DNA of 42,701 nt from Actibacterium naphthalenivorans (GCF_014196965.1 NZ_JACIEQ010000011.1:1-42701); one strand, 5' to 3'. Positions 30,621 to 40,545 are shown, numbered from the stretch's first letter. Program-made: numbers and translations. Notes: generated by a model not told the origin, from the sequence alone.

Positions 30621-30896
30621 ATGAGCGTTCAAAAGCAATCCGTCAGTTTCACCGACACCGCCTACACCTTCGCAAGGGAACTGGTCGAAGCAGGCGAGTA
30701 CCCCAATGTGAGCGCCGCAGTTTCGGGTGAATTGGCGAAGGCTAAGGCTGAACGTGACCTTGAGCGTACTTTGCTTGAGGCAGAACTGGAGCGCCGACTG
30801 TCCCTGCCTCTCGATCAATGGGAACCTGTCGGCGATGCCGCCGGCGTCACTAAAGGCGCACGGGCCCATCTTGCCGCGATGGCCCAAAAGACCTGA
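30621..30896 (+). CDS. parD: ParD-type antitoxin
   Basis: A 91-residue protein with a GGAG ribosome-binding site. The N-terminus (SVQKQSVSFTDTAYTFAREL) followed by EAGEYPNVSAAVSGEL is the ParD ribbon-helix-helix pattern (a beta strand plus two helices). The C-terminal part wraps the toxin. It neutralises ParE and represses the operon. Overlap TGATG with the next start ties the two. The C-terminal half (DLERTLLEAELERRL and the LPLDQW part) is longer than in short ParD proteins. Confidence 0.85.
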   Translation: MSVQKQSVSFTDTAYTFARELVEAGEYPNVSAAVSGELAKAKAERDLERTLLEAELERRLSLPLDQWEPVGDAAGVTKGARAHLAAMAQKT

Positions 30897-31228
30897 TGCG
30901 TTTTATCAGGCATCCGTTCTTTGAACGGGACCTTATCGGTATCGTTAACCATATTGTCGACGTGACTGACGGTGACGTTGCAGCAGCAAGCCGCCGCCTG
31001 GATGAAATCGATGCCCTTCTCCAAGAAATTTCTGCAAACCCAACATCTGGTGCTCGGCTCAGCGGCAAACTGGATGGATGGCTCGTGCGCCATGGCGGCG
31101 CCGGTCAGCGACTGACCATCGTATTCAAACCGGATGTAGACGCCGGGCAGATTTATCTCGCTCTTGTCGCGTTCGGCGGCCGGGATTGGATGCGACTGGC
31201 GTCAGCGAGACAGGTGTTCGCTGATTAG
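30896..31228 (+). CDS. parE: ParE/RelE-family toxin
   Basis: A 110-residue protein with the ParE layout: RHPFFERDLIGIVNHIVDVT (helical hairpin), SANPTSGARL, then WLVRHGGAGQRLTIVFKPD, and VYLALVAFGG-like strand near the end (here IYLALVAFGGRDW). ParE toxins usually poison gyrase. RelE-like RNase activity is the alternative; no certain choice is possible from sequence. The start overlaps the antitoxin stop by one base. On a plasmid the pair ensures stable inheritance by killing cells that lose it. Confidence 0.82.
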   Translation: MRFIRHPFFERDLIGIVNHIVDVTDGDVAAASRRLDEIDALLQEISANPTSGARLSGKLDGWLVRHGGAGQRLTIVFKPDVDAGQIYLALVAFGGRDWMRLASARQVFAD

Positions 31229-31721
31229 CCTTAGAGCCAAGGAGTGGCGGGAAAGTTGTAGACCGGACCTTCGCTGCGCTCGAGTTGAACGGACAAGATG
31301 CGGACTAAGCGGACCTATGCAAGTGCAGCGGATGCGACCGCAGAAACCCCTCAATCGCAGATCGCACCTGCAGCATCAGAGATCCGGCAACGAGCAAAAC
31401 CACCGAACCAGTCATTCAAAGGCGCGCCGATGGCCGGAATTCAAACCGACCTTGTGCGGCATCTTAGGTGAGGCAGCAAGATGCGGATTCTGTCGACCCT
31501 AGCCTGAACAGTATCAAGCATCGCAACGGATCCTCTGGGGACGTTGACCCCCAGTTCGAGATGCAACGGTGCAGCCCGCCACTCGGGCCGTTCGCGTCCA
31601 GAGCAGCGATCTTGGAAACCGGGGGGTATCGGTACAGAAATAGCTACCGATTCTGTTCGGCAATGGTTTGCGCCGCAGCCAGTAAGTGGCCATAAATACG
31701 GTGAGCGTTTTAGGGGGAATT
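31229..31721. other. Gene-free boundary between plasmid maintenance genes and stress cargo
   Basis: About 490 bases without a supported gene. Base composition is mixed and no palindrome, insertion-sequence end or terminator stood out. Only the last 40 bases have a role: they hold the ribosome-binding site (TAGGGGGAAT) of the antiporter gene. It probably contains the antiporter promoter and debris from the joining of two modules. Confidence 0.4.
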
Positions 31722-33344
31722 ATGGAATTCGAATGGGTCGCGATCGCGCTTGGGGATGTCGCCTGGATCTCGCTGGCCTTCTTCCTTGGTTTTTTCGCAA
31801 GCCAGGTCGGATTGCCACCGCTGGTCGGATTTCTCGCCACCGGGTTTGCGCTGCACTTCCTGGGGTTTTCGAGTGGTGAGGTCCTCAACAAACTGGCTGA
31901 TCTGGGGATCACGATCCTGTTGTTCACCGTTGGCCTGAAGCTGAACCTGAGAATGCTGCTCAAGCCCCAGGTCTGGGCGGTCACCACCTTGCATTCCGGC
32001 GCTGTCACGGTCGTATTCGGTATCCTGGTTTTTTGGCTGGCGCTATTGGGCCTTCCGTTGTTTGCCGAGCTCGACTTTGGCGCCGCGCTGACCCTGGCCT
32101 TCGCGCTGAGCTTTTCCAGCACCGTCTTTGCCGTCAGCTCGCTGGAAAAGGCGGGCGAAATGAATGCGCTGCACGGCAGCCTCGCCATCGGCATTCTGAT
32201 CATGCAGGATCTGGCTGCGGTGGTATTTCTGGTCGTTTCGACTGGCAAGTTACCCTCGCCCTGGGCCGTATTGCTTGTGTTGCTGGTGGTCCTGCGCCCG
32301 GCGCTCATCCGCTTGTTGCACCGTGTCGGGCACGGCGAGCTCTTGATCCTCTATGGGCTGGTACTCGCCTTGGGCGGCGCCGAACTGTTCGAGCTGGTCG
32401 GGGTAAAGGGAGATCTGGGCGCCCTTGCGTTCGGCGTACTGGTCGCAGGTCACGCGAAATCCAACGAGCTGGCCAAGTCCATGTTCGGGTTCAAGGATCT
32501 ATTCCTCGTCGGGTTCTTCCTGTCGATCGGGTTGACCGGCCAACTCTCGTGGTCCGCGGTTTTGGTCGGCCTCGCGCTCGCCCCGCTCATGTTTGCCAAG
32601 TCGGCGCTTTTCCTTGTGCTGATGACCCGGTTCCGGCTGCGGTCCCGGACCTCGCTTCTGGCGACGTTGAACCTGACGAACTTCAGCGAATTCGGCCTGA
32701 TCGTCACCGCGGTAGGGGTGGCCAACGGCTGGCTCGACAGCGAGTGGCTTGTTGTCGTCGCAGTGGCGCTGGCGGCATCTTTTGTCGTCACCGCGCCTCT
32801 GGTCGCCAAAGATGACCGCATCTATGGGCGGTTCCGCAGCTTCTGGACCCGGTTCCAAAGACCTGAACGGCTACCCGACGACGACTACCTGGATACGAGC
32901 AGCGCGACGATTGCGGTGTTCGGCATGGGACGGGTCGGCACAGGCGCTTATGACAAGATGCGAGCGCTGCACGGCGATACGGTGATCGGGATCGACTTCG
33001 GCTCCGAGCAAGTGCGGGCGCACCAAGCGCAGGGCCGAAACGTTATTCACGGCGATCCAAGTGACGCAGATTTCTGGGAGAAGGTTGACCGGAACCACCA
33101 GATCAATCTGGTGATGCTGGCGCTGCCGAACCTTGTGGCCAGTCTGGACGCCCTGGAACAGCTGCGCAACATCGGTTTCGAGGGCCGTATCGCGGCAACG
33201 GCAAAGTTTCCGGATGAGGAGGAAGCCCTGCGCCGAAACGGCGCCACGAGCGTCTTCAACATCTACCGTGAAGCCGGCACCGGATTTGCCGATCACACAG
33301 AGACACCTGACTCGTACTTTGAGGCCAATGCACCCCACTGCTGA
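31722..33344 (+). CDS. Kef-type (CPA2) cation/proton antiporter with TrkA-N domain
   Basis: 540 residues from the ATG at 31722 with GGGGGA in front. The first 380 residues have about a dozen membrane spans of the CPA2 exchanger fold (for example PPLVGFLATGFALHFLGFS and LADLGITILLFTVGLKLNLR, typical for Kef/YbaL). The C-terminal cytoplasmic TrkA-N domain has a Rossmann motif AVFGMGRVGTGAY at about 396 and GIDFG. It would exchange K+ or Na+ for H+ under nucleotide control. The open frame extends to 31686, but the later ATG has the ribosome-binding site. It converges on the P-type ATPase. Confidence 0.9.
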   Translation: MEFEWVAIALGDVAWISLAFFLGFFASQVGLPPLVGFLATGFALHFLGFSSGEVLNKLADLGITILLFTVGLKLNLRMLLKPQVWAVTTLHSGAVTVVFGILVFWLALLGLPLFAELDFGAALTLAFALSFSSTVFAVSSLEKAGEMNALHGSLAIGILIMQDLAAVVFLVVSTGKLPSPWAVLLVLLVVLRPALIRLLHRVGHGELLILYGLVLALGGAELFELVGVKGDLGALAFGVLVAGHAKSNELAKSMFGFKDLFLVGFFLSIGLTGQLSWSAVLVGLALAPLMFAKSALFLVLMTRFRLRSRTSLLATLNLTNFSEFGLIVTAVGVANGWLDSEWLVVVAVALAASFVVTAPLVAKDDRIYGRFRSFWTRFQRPERLPDDDYLDTSSATIAVFGMGRVGTGAYDKMRALHGDTVIGIDFGSEQVRAHQAQGRNVIHGDPSDADFWEKVDRNHQINLVMLALPNLVASLDALEQLRNIGFEGRIAATAKFPDEEEALRRNGATSVFNIYREAGTGFADHTETPDSYFEANAPHC

Positions 33345-33397
33345 TCTCCACCTGGTGCTGATCGGTGGCCCATTGCACTCTTCTCCTGACCGGTGAT

Positions 33398-36121
33398 CTA
33401 CCCTCTGTTCCGGTTCTCCAGCACAGGTCTCCGCAAGGCGAAACGCATCTGCTTTTCGGTTTCGATCAACGCAAAGAACACGGCGCCGACGCCGACAATC
33501 AGCAGGCCGTCCAGCAATGGGACGGCTTGCGTCCCGAACACAGCCTGCAGGAGCGGAACATAGGTGATCGCGAATTGCGCAGTCGCGACCGCGATGACGC
33601 AGGCCCAGACAATCTTGGTGCCCTTCACCGCAGCCCAGGTCAGCGACGTGCCGTGGATGTTGCGAATGAAGAAGAGGTGGAAGATTTCCAGCACCACCAA
33701 GGTGTTCATCGCCATGGTCTGCGCCAGCACCTGCGGGTAGCCCTTGTCGATGGCATAGGCAAAGATCCCAAAAACCGCGACCAGGAAAAGCGTCGAAACG
33801 AGCACGATGTGCCAGATCAGTTCGCCCGTCAGAAGGGGTTCCTGGCGAGGCCGGGGCGGGCGTCGCATTGTGCCGGGTTCGGAAAGCTCGAAGGCAAGCG
33901 CGAGGCCGAGCGTTACGGCCGTGATGAGGTTGACCCAAAGGATCTGCACCGCCGTGATCGGCAGGGCCATACCAGCAAAGAGCGCCACCACGATGGTCAG
34001 GGCTTCGCCCGCATTGGTGGGCAGCGTCCAGCTGATGACCTTCTTGATGTTATCGTAGACCGTGCGCCCCTCGCGCACGGCGGCGGCGATGGAGGCGAAA
34101 TTGTCGTCGGCCAACACCAGTTCGGCGGCCTCCTTGGCGGCCTCGCTGCCCTTCTGCCCCATCGCGATCCCCGCATCGGCGCGCTTGAGCGCGGGGGCGT
34201 CGTTCACCCCGTCGCCGGTCATCGCCACGGTTAGACCACGCGACTGAAGCGCGGTGACGAGGCGCAGCTTGTGGGCGGGCGAGGTGCGCGCGAAGATATC
34301 GGTACTCACCGCCGCTTCCGCCAATTCGGTCGCGTCCATGGCCTCGATATCGGCGCCGGTCAGAACCCGGTCATGGTTCTGCAAACCGATGCGTTCGGCG
34401 ATGGCACGCGCCGTAGCGGCGTGGTCGCCGGTGATCATCTTGACCCGGATTCCGGCGCGGTGGCACTCGGCCACGGCCTCGATCGCCTCGGCGCGGGGCG
34501 GGTCGATCAGGCCGATCAAGCCGATCAACATGAGCCTCCCCTCCAGATCCGCCAGCTCGAGCGTTCGGTGATCGCCAGGGACCGCGCGGGTTGCCACCGC
34601 GATCACCCGCTGCCCCTCGGCGGCCAGTTCGTCGACCGCCCTGTGCCAGTGCCCGCTGTCGAGCGGCTCGCGGCCGCCATCGGGTGCACACTGCTTCTGG
34701 CACATCGCTATCACCGCCTCGGGCGCGCCCTTCACGTGGATACGGGCTTTGCCGTCATGGTCGTGATGCAGCACCGCCATGTAGCGATGCGCGGCGTCGA
34801 AAGGGATCTCGTCGGTGCGACACCAGCTCTGAAACGGCTCGGAGCCATGGCCGGTAATCTTGCCGGCCAGCGCCATCAGCGCTCCCTCCATGGGGTCGCC
34901 TTCGACGCGCCATCCGTCGATATGATCGTGTAAAACCGAGTCGTTGCACAATCCCGCGGCGCGGGCGAATTCCGTCAAAACCAGGTGCTCGTCCGGATCG
35001 ACATCGGCCTCGCGCCAGCGCACGGCCCCTTCGGGGGAATAGCCGTTCCCGCCAATGGAATAGACGTGCTCCGAGGCGGCGAGCGTTGCCGCCATCATCT
35101 CGTTGCGGGTCAGCGTGCCGGTCTTGTCCGAACAGATCACCGAGACCGAGCCGAGCGTCTCGATTGCCGGGAGACGGCGGACGATGGCGTTGCGCCGGGC
35201 CATTGCCTGCACGCCGACCGCGAGCGTAATTGTAAGGACTGCCGGAAGGCCTTCCGGGATTGCCGCCACTGAGAGGCTGACCACGGCCATGAAAAGATCT
35301 GAGAATGGCAGGTGGCTGACGAAATAGCCATAGACCAGAAGGATGGCCGCTATCATGAGGATAAACAGCGTGAGCCAGCGGGCGAAAATGTCCATCTGGC
35401 GCACGAGCGGCGTGGTCAGCGTCTGCACCTCGGAAAGCATGCCGCTGATCTTTCCGATCTGCGTGCCGGCCCCGGTGGCGACGACAACGCCGCGTCCGGT
35501 TCCGGTCGCAACGAGCGTGCCACTGAACAGCATCGAGGTCCGGTCACCGAGGGATGCATTTTTCGCGGCCGGCCCAGCGCCCTTGTCGACCGGAACGGAT
35601 TCGCCGGTCAGGATCGCTTCTTCGACCTTGAGGCTGCGGGCCTCGATCACGCGCAGATCGGCCGAAACCCGGTCGCCGGCCTCTATCAGGACGATGTCAC
35701 CCGGCACCAGATCGGCGGCGTCCACGCTGACGCGGCGGCCGTTGCGAAGGACCGCCGCGCGGGGTGCAAGCATGCCCCGGATCGCCGTCATCGCCTGTTC
35801 GGCGCGCCCCTCTTGAACGAACCCGATCACGCCGTTGACGACCACGACCATGAGAATGACGCCGGTATCTATCCAATGTTGCAGCGCCGCCGTGACGACG
35901 GCCGCACCCAGCAGCACATAGATCAGCACATTGTTGAAATGCGCCAGAAACCGCAGCACGGCACTGGGCCGGGGGGGGTCTGGCAGTCGGTTCGCGCCAT
36001 GCACCTGCAAGCGCCGATCCGCTTCGGCGGCCGACAATCCCTGTGCCGTCACGTCGAGGGCGAGCAGAGCATCATCCGTCGAAAGAGCATGGAAATCCCG
36101 ACTCCGTGCCGGTTTTGTCAT
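33398..36121 (-). CDS. P2-type cation-transporting ATPase
   Basis: A 907-residue ion pump: N-terminal cation ATPase domain, M1-M2, actuator domain with TGESVPV (about 178), M4 with PEGLP, phosphorylation motif DKTGTLT (about 332), TGDGVND hinge, and six C-terminal spans. The family includes Ca2+, Na+/K+ and H+ pumps. In M6 the sequence NLITAVTLG has Ala where SERCA Ca2+ pumps have Asp (NLVTD), so Ca2+ transport by the usual site is doubtful and the substrate is open. GGAG lies just before the ATG. It is the downstream end of a leftward block of stress and ion genes. Confidence 0.9.
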   Translation of the reverse strand: MTKPARSRDFHALSTDDALLALDVTAQGLSAAEADRRLQVHGANRLPDPPRPSAVLRFLAHFNNVLIYVLLGAAVVTAALQHWIDTGVILMVVVVNGVIGFVQEGRAEQAMTAIRGMLAPRAAVLRNGRRVSVDAADLVPGDIVLIEAGDRVSADLRVIEARSLKVEEAILTGESVPVDKGAGPAAKNASLGDRTSMLFSGTLVATGTGRGVVVATGAGTQIGKISGMLSEVQTLTTPLVRQMDIFARWLTLFILMIAAILLVYGYFVSHLPFSDLFMAVVSLSVAAIPEGLPAVLTITLAVGVQAMARRNAIVRRLPAIETLGSVSVICSDKTGTLTRNEMMAATLAASEHVYSIGGNGYSPEGAVRWREADVDPDEHLVLTEFARAAGLCNDSVLHDHIDGWRVEGDPMEGALMALAGKITGHGSEPFQSWCRTDEIPFDAAHRYMAVLHHDHDGKARIHVKGAPEAVIAMCQKQCAPDGGREPLDSGHWHRAVDELAAEGQRVIAVATRAVPGDHRTLELADLEGRLMLIGLIGLIDPPRAEAIEAVAECHRAGIRVKMITGDHAATARAIAERIGLQNHDRVLTGADIEAMDATELAEAAVSTDIFARTSPAHKLRLVTALQSRGLTVAMTGDGVNDAPALKRADAGIAMGQKGSEAAKEAAELVLADDNFASIAAAVREGRTVYDNIKKVISWTLPTNAGEALTIVVALFAGMALPITAVQILWVNLITAVTLGLALAFELSEPGTMRRPPRPRQEPLLTGELIWHIVLVSTLFLVAVFGIFAYAIDKGYPQVLAQTMAMNTLVVLEIFHLFFIRNIHGTSLTWAAVKGTKIVWACVIAVATAQFAITYVPLLQAVFGTQAVPLLDGLLIVGVGAVFFALIETEKQMRFALRRPVLENRNRG

Positions 36122-36292
36122 TTATCTCTCCAATTCGTAGCGCGCCAAGTCTTTGGCTCCTGACCGGACGTGTTCCTTTTGCGCGGTTGTCACAATAGCC
36201 TCTGACCTGGTTTCTTCCGGCGTGCGCGATATCAGCGGCGACACCCGATAGACATCATCCTAGGGCAAGTCGGCCTTCGGTGCGTCCACATT

Positions 36293-37180
36293 TCAAACCG
36301 TTGGCTGCAATTCCGACGTCTCGGCCGCCGCATCCTGACGGATGGCCGTAACAAGCAGCACATCGCAGGGGGGCGACGACATGGCATCAATCGCCGTGCT
36401 TCCCAGCAAACCGAGCACCAAGGGCGATCGGGCATGCACACCCAGAGCCAACAGATCGGCCCGGCTGCGACGGACTTCCTGCCCTAGAATTGAGGTGGTT
36501 CCGCCTTCGCGCAACTTCTGCCTTGTTCGGTCCTTGGCGAGGTCGAGAGTTTCGATGAACCTCGTCAACTCTGCAAACAGCGGCCGCTCAATGGCGTCGC
36601 GTTCTTTTTTCGGAATGTCGCCCTCCGCATTCGTACGCATGGTCAGCCCCTTGAATGGGATATGATAGGCGTGAACGAGCGTGAGATCGGCGACGGGTGC
36701 AACGCGAGCGGCGACCTCGGCCGTCCGCCGCGCCATCGGGGAGAAATCCACCCCAACAATCGCCGTATTGTAAGGGCCTGTCACCGGATCCCGAACCAGC
36801 AAAACCGGGGTATCGCTGTATCTTGCCATCCGTTCGAGTGTCGTGCCTGCGAAAAGCTCTGCGATGCCACGGTTTTTGTGGGTGCCGACGACAATGAGAT
36901 CGGCCTCCAGGTCTTGCGCCTTCTGCACGATGACCTTCCAGGGTTGACCGGCTTCGACATGGACAACCGCGCGATCGCCTTCGCCTTTTGCAGACAGGAG
37001 TTTGGCGATGTCTCCCCGGGCAGCTTCTGAAAGATCGGCGAAGATCTGGCTCGGCAGGTCTTCGTCGATCACATATAGAACGTGCAATTCAGCACCAGTC
37101 TCCTTTGCCAGTGCCAAGGCACGTTCAAATGCGCGGTCGCTTCTTGCAGATAAGTCAGTTGCTGTCAGGATACGTCTCAT
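36293..37180 (-). CDS. Tandem-domain universal stress protein (UspA family)
   Basis: 295 residues with two Usp domains. The first starts MRRILTATDLSARSDRAFER and has a nucleotide-binding pattern GTHKNRGIAELFAGTTLERM. The second ends with GVHARSPLVLGLLGSTA and DVLLVTA. Both carry the G-x2-G-x9-G-(S/T) type loop, so ATP binding is likely. A GGAGG site lies 8 bases before the ATG. A cytoplasmic stress protein in a cluster with ion transporters may sense energy or salt stress. Confidence 0.88.
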   Translation of the reverse strand: MRRILTATDLSARSDRAFERALALAKETGAELHVLYVIDEDLPSQIFADLSEAARGDIAKLLSAKGEGDRAVVHVEAGQPWKVIVQKAQDLEADLIVVGTHKNRGIAELFAGTTLERMARYSDTPVLLVRDPVTGPYNTAIVGVDFSPMARRTAEVAARVAPVADLTLVHAYHIPFKGLTMRTNAEGDIPKKERDAIERPLFAELTRFIETLDLAKDRTRQKLREGGTTSILGQEVRRSRADLLALGVHARSPLVLGLLGSTAIDAMSSPPCDVLLVTAIRQDAAAETSELQPTV

Positions 37181-37476
37181 TGATTTTCCTCCATTTTAAA
37201 CACGCGGCCACTACAGAGCGGAAACCCGTCGCCGCACTATGCAATAAATGGGTACTCGCACTCCTGAATTCAGCAGGAATCAGGTCGAAAATGGGAAGGC
37301 CCGCTTCGATTTCCCCTGTGCAGAAAGGTGAAACGGAGGCCTCTTGCTTTGGTGCGTTCCCTAGCGCGTGGTTTCGCAGTAGGCACCTTGATCCGCAGGC
37401 GACAACCTTGCGGCGCGGACTAGCCAAGCACCTTGAGGGCTACCAAGCTGGCATTGGCCGTTGAGAACCTGAAGGG
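37181..37476. other. Gap between the two universal-stress-protein genes
   Basis: About 296 bases; the only clear signal is the GGAGG of the left gene near 37188-37192. It probably holds the promoter of that gene and ATPase, because the gap is too long for simple operon continuation. No terminator hairpin or repeat was noticed. Confidence 0.35.
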
Positions 37477-38385
37477 TCACTCTTCTAGCAGCAAAACCGG
37501 TGTTTCAAATCCGTTCGGCTTTACTGTGAGAATACTGCACCTCTGCGAACCCAGAACTGTTTCAGCGGTATTGCCAATAAAGTATCCAGGAATTCCCACA
37601 CGCGCGACGGATCCCATCACGATCAGGTCGATCTGTTCCTGTCGGACAATTTGGCCAATCGCCCGCTCCGGGCGTCCTCTCGGCAAATGAATGCGGTGAT
37701 TGAATTGCGATGTCGAATAGCGGGACAGGAGGCTGTTGACCGCTGCATGATGTTTATCGTGGTGACGCTTTAGGATGGCGTCACGCTGTTCGATGGTGAT
37801 CTCTGACCTTAGGGAATCGCGATCATTCCCATCGACGTCCCATGCATGCGTGATGTGCAGGACAGCGTGGTCGCGCGACGCCAGGGATGTCGCCAGACCC
37901 ATGATCAAGGTATTGATCTGGTCTTCTGAATCCGAATTGTGCGGATCTACAGCCGCCAGGATTCTTTGGTAAGGGACGACTTGATCCGGCTTGACGATCC
38001 ACACTGGGCACGGGCACTTCCGTACGAGATGTGTCGCAGTGCTGCCAAAGAAAATCTGTTTGATGGTACTGCCGGATTCGGCGCACGCGAGCACCAGATC
38101 ATGTTCGGCGCGAATAACCTGCCGAATGACTTCAAGAAATGGTATTCCGGTGAGGACCAACGTCTGGACATCGGATACGCCGGCATTCTGGACGCCAAGG
38201 GAGAGTCGGCGAAGACGCTTTTCGGTTTCGGCGACCAGTTGAGGGGAAGCCTCACCGTCACGCAAAACCACCGTGACAGTCAAACGTGCAGTGTTTTCTC
38301 GGGCCAGCGACACCGCTTGTTCCAACGCGTCCTCTGCGCCAATTGCATCATCGAAAACCACCAGTATATTGGTGAACCGCTTCAT
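37477..38385 (-). CDS. Tandem-domain universal stress protein, second copy
   Basis: 302 residues with two Usp domains. The first begins MKRFTNILVVFDDAIGAEDA and has a loop SGSTIKQIFFGSTATHLVRK. The second ends VMGSVARVGIPGYFIGNTAE and SILTVKPNGF. It differs strongly from the other Usp at 36293, so it is not a recent duplicate. Its ATG overlaps the NhaA stop by four bases (ATGA type), indicating co-translation, with GGAG in front. Usp proteins fused or coupled to antiporters are known to regulate them; an NhaA partner role is a plausible inference. Confidence 0.87.
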   Translation of the reverse strand: MKRFTNILVVFDDAIGAEDALEQAVSLARENTARLTVTVVLRDGEASPQLVAETEKRLRRLSLGVQNAGVSDVQTLVLTGIPFLEVIRQVIRAEHDLVLACAESGSTIKQIFFGSTATHLVRKCPCPVWIVKPDQVVPYQRILAAVDPHNSDSEDQINTLIMGLATSLASRDHAVLHITHAWDVDGNDRDSLRSEITIEQRDAILKRHHDKHHAAVNSLLSRYSTSQFNHRIHLPRGRPERAIGQIVRQEQIDLIVMGSVARVGIPGYFIGNTAETVLGSQRCSILTVKPNGFETPVLLLEE

Positions 38386-39806
38386 GACATCTCCTGCTTT
38401 TGCACGGGTCGGCGGTGTTCGGCTTGCTGCTCGGAGTCAGGTGTCGGGTTGCCGACAAGATAGAGCCAGACAAATCCGGTCACGCCCGCCAGAAACGACG
38501 CGCCAAGGATGCCGGTCTTGGCCATCAACAGCAGGTCATCCTGCCCCTCGAAGGCAAGCTGTGCGACAAAGATCGACATGGTAAAGCCGATCCCGGCCAA
38601 AAGGGATGCTCCGGCGATTTGGGTGAACCGGGTGCCACTGGGCAAGACGGCCAGGCCCAACCTGATGGCCAGCCAACTGGCTCCGGTGATGCCGATGAAC
38701 TTGCCCAGGATCAGGCCCAGTGACACCCCCATCAAGACAGGATTGCTCAGGGTTTCACCCAACGCGCCAGTGTCTATTGCGATACCGGCATTGGCCAGCG
38801 CGAAGATCGGGATCACCAGGAAGGCCACGGGCATGTGCCAGAACTGTTCGAGCCGCTGCAAAGGGGCTTCGACCAGGGTAACACCGTTTCTCAGGGCCTC
38901 TACTTCGCTGCGCAGCTCTATGTTGGTCATCACATTCTGCCCGCTCCGATGGCTGGCATCGAACCTGTCCATCAAGGCGCGGACATGGGCGCTGAACCGT
39001 TCCGGATTGTATTTTGGGTATGCGGGCACGGTCATCGCCCCGATCACCCCGGCCAGTGTCGCATGGACCCCCGACGACAGAAGCGCGTACCACAAAAGCA
39101 CGGCGACCAGAAAATACGGGACCGGGTCGCGAACGCCGCTTCGGTTCAGTACAAGAAGCACCAAGAACAGAAGAACGGCGATGAACAAGGGCATCAGAGC
39201 GATGGAGTCGGTGTAGAAAACGGCAATCACCATCACCGCGCCCAGGTCATCTACTATGGCTAACGCAACCAAGAAGGTCACCAATGCCTTTGGGGCACGT
39301 GTGCCCAGCAACGCCATGGCACCAATCGCAAAGGCAATATCGGTCGCCATCGGAATGCCCCAGCCCGCTGCCGCATCGCCGCTTGGGTTGAGGGCAAAGT
39401 AGAAAAGCGCCGGCACCACCATGCCACCGATGGCTGCCGCGATCGGCAGCGCAGCGTTGCGTGGATTGGCGAGTTCTCCGACCAGAAATTCTCGCTTCAA
39501 TTCAAGCCCGACAACGAAGAAGAAGAACGCCATCAGCGCGTCGTTGATCCAATGATGCAACGACATCTTCAGCGTCCAGTCGCCGAAACCTATACCGACA
39601 TAGGTCTTCAGTATCTTGTCGTACGCTTCGGCAAATGGCCCGTTGGCTAGGACAAGCGCCAGCACCGCCATACCCATCAACAGTAGGCCGCTTGTGGTCT
39701 GACGATGCAGAAACTGCTCAAACGGCGTCACGATGCGGCGAAAACTCTTTTCCCACGGGGCAAGGGTCAACCCGTCATCAGAGGCGTGCAGATCGGATTT
39801 GCTCAT
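38382..39806 (-). CDS. nhaA: Na+/H+ antiporter NhaA
   Basis: A 474-residue antiporter exporting Na+ (or Li+) for protons. It shows the NhaA signatures: PMATDIAFAIGAMALLG, then AIVDDLGAVMVIAVFY with the paired aspartates corresponding to Asp163/Asp164 of E. coli. The N-terminal TSGLLLMGMAVLALVLANGP is also typical. It is about 80 residues longer than E. coli NhaA, with extra charged ends. The stop overlaps the Usp start. The upstream ribosome-binding site is weak (GAAAG). Confidence 0.94.
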   Translation of the reverse strand: MSKSDLHASDDGLTLAPWEKSFRRIVTPFEQFLHRQTTSGLLLMGMAVLALVLANGPFAEAYDKILKTYVGIGFGDWTLKMSLHHWINDALMAFFFFVVGLELKREFLVGELANPRNAALPIAAAIGGMVVPALFYFALNPSGDAAAGWGIPMATDIAFAIGAMALLGTRAPKALVTFLVALAIVDDLGAVMVIAVFYTDSIALMPLFIAVLLFLVLLVLNRSGVRDPVPYFLVAVLLWYALLSSGVHATLAGVIGAMTVPAYPKYNPERFSAHVRALMDRFDASHRSGQNVMTNIELRSEVEALRNGVTLVEAPLQRLEQFWHMPVAFLVIPIFALANAGIAIDTGALGETLSNPVLMGVSLGLILGKFIGITGASWLAIRLGLAVLPSGTRFTQIAGASLLAGIGFTMSIFVAQLAFEGQDDLLLMAKTGILGASFLAGVTGFVWLYLVGNPTPDSEQQAEHRRPVQKQEMS

Positions 39807-39843
39807 GTTTTTCTTTCAAACTTTCAACTCATAAGCCCGCGGA

Positions 39844-40464
39844 TCACGCTGGCAGAAATTCTTTCGAGTCCGCGTCCAGGATCGACAGCGCGCCACCTGC
39901 AAGATCATAGTGCCAGCCGTGCAGCGTCAGCGCCCCATCCTCGACGCGCGACTTGATCCAGGGATAGCTCATCAGGTTGTGCAGCGAATGCGCGACAGAA
40001 TGCTTTTCGCAGGCCGCGTAGCGCGCTTCGCCCTTGGCATCGGGGTCTGCATCCAGTGTCTCACGCACGGGTTCGGCGATGCTCATCCAGTGATCAATGA
40101 ACGAGCCGTTGGCGCTGTCGGGATCCTTGTCTACCAGCGCGCGGATGCCGCCACACTGCGCATGGCCCAGCACAACGATATGTTGAACGTTCAGACCGGT
40201 AACAGCGAACTCCAGGGCCGCGCTTGTGCCGTGAAACGTGCCATCATCCTCGCAGGGCGGCACAAGGTTGGCCACGTTGCGCACGACAAAAAGCTCGCCG
40301 GGATGCGCATCAAACACCGTGGACGGATCGACGCGGCTGTCGCAACAGGACACCAGACAAATCCGCGGGCTTTGCCCCGCGGCCAGCGCCTCTAAACGAG
40401 CGCGGTTATCCTTGAAATAGCCATCCCGGAAACGCGCGTACCCTGCGATTAGTTCTTTCGGCAT
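39844..40464 (-). CDS. Beta-class carbonic anhydrase
   Basis: Hydrates CO2 to bicarbonate and a proton. The 206-residue protein has the zinc ligands of the beta class: Cys in CCDSRVD and His/Cys in GHAQCGG, with Asp-Arg catalytic pair in DSR. I use the ATG at 40464 with GAGG 10 bases ahead; another ATG at 40479 lies upstream. It is 38 bases before nhaA in the same direction. Supplying protons or bicarbonate would directly matter for the antiporters in this block. Confidence 0.93.
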   Translation of the reverse strand: MPKELIAGYARFRDGYFKDNRARLEALAAGQSPRICLVSCCDSRVDPSTVFDAHPGELFVVRNVANLVPPCEDDGTFHGTSAALEFAVTGLNVQHIVVLGHAQCGGIRALVDKDPDSANGSFIDHWMSIAEPVRETLDADPDAKGEARYAACEKHSVAHSLHNLMSYPWIKSRVEDGALTLHGWHYDLAGGALSILDADSKEFLPA

Positions 40465-40545
40465 GAATAGAGTCCTCATGTGGCGGCACAGACATCGCCC
40501 TGTGCAATCCAGGGCGGTTTGGCCTGCGTTGTTCAGGGTGAGCGG

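Noticed and set aside
30075-30887. 270-codon frame on the minus strand overlapping parD
   Set aside because: Conflicts with the ParD/ParE pair, whose domains and overlapping starts are convincing.
31229-31721. Possible insertion-sequence remnant between parE and the antiporter
   Set aside because: No terminal inverted repeats, target duplication or transposase-like translation could be seen.
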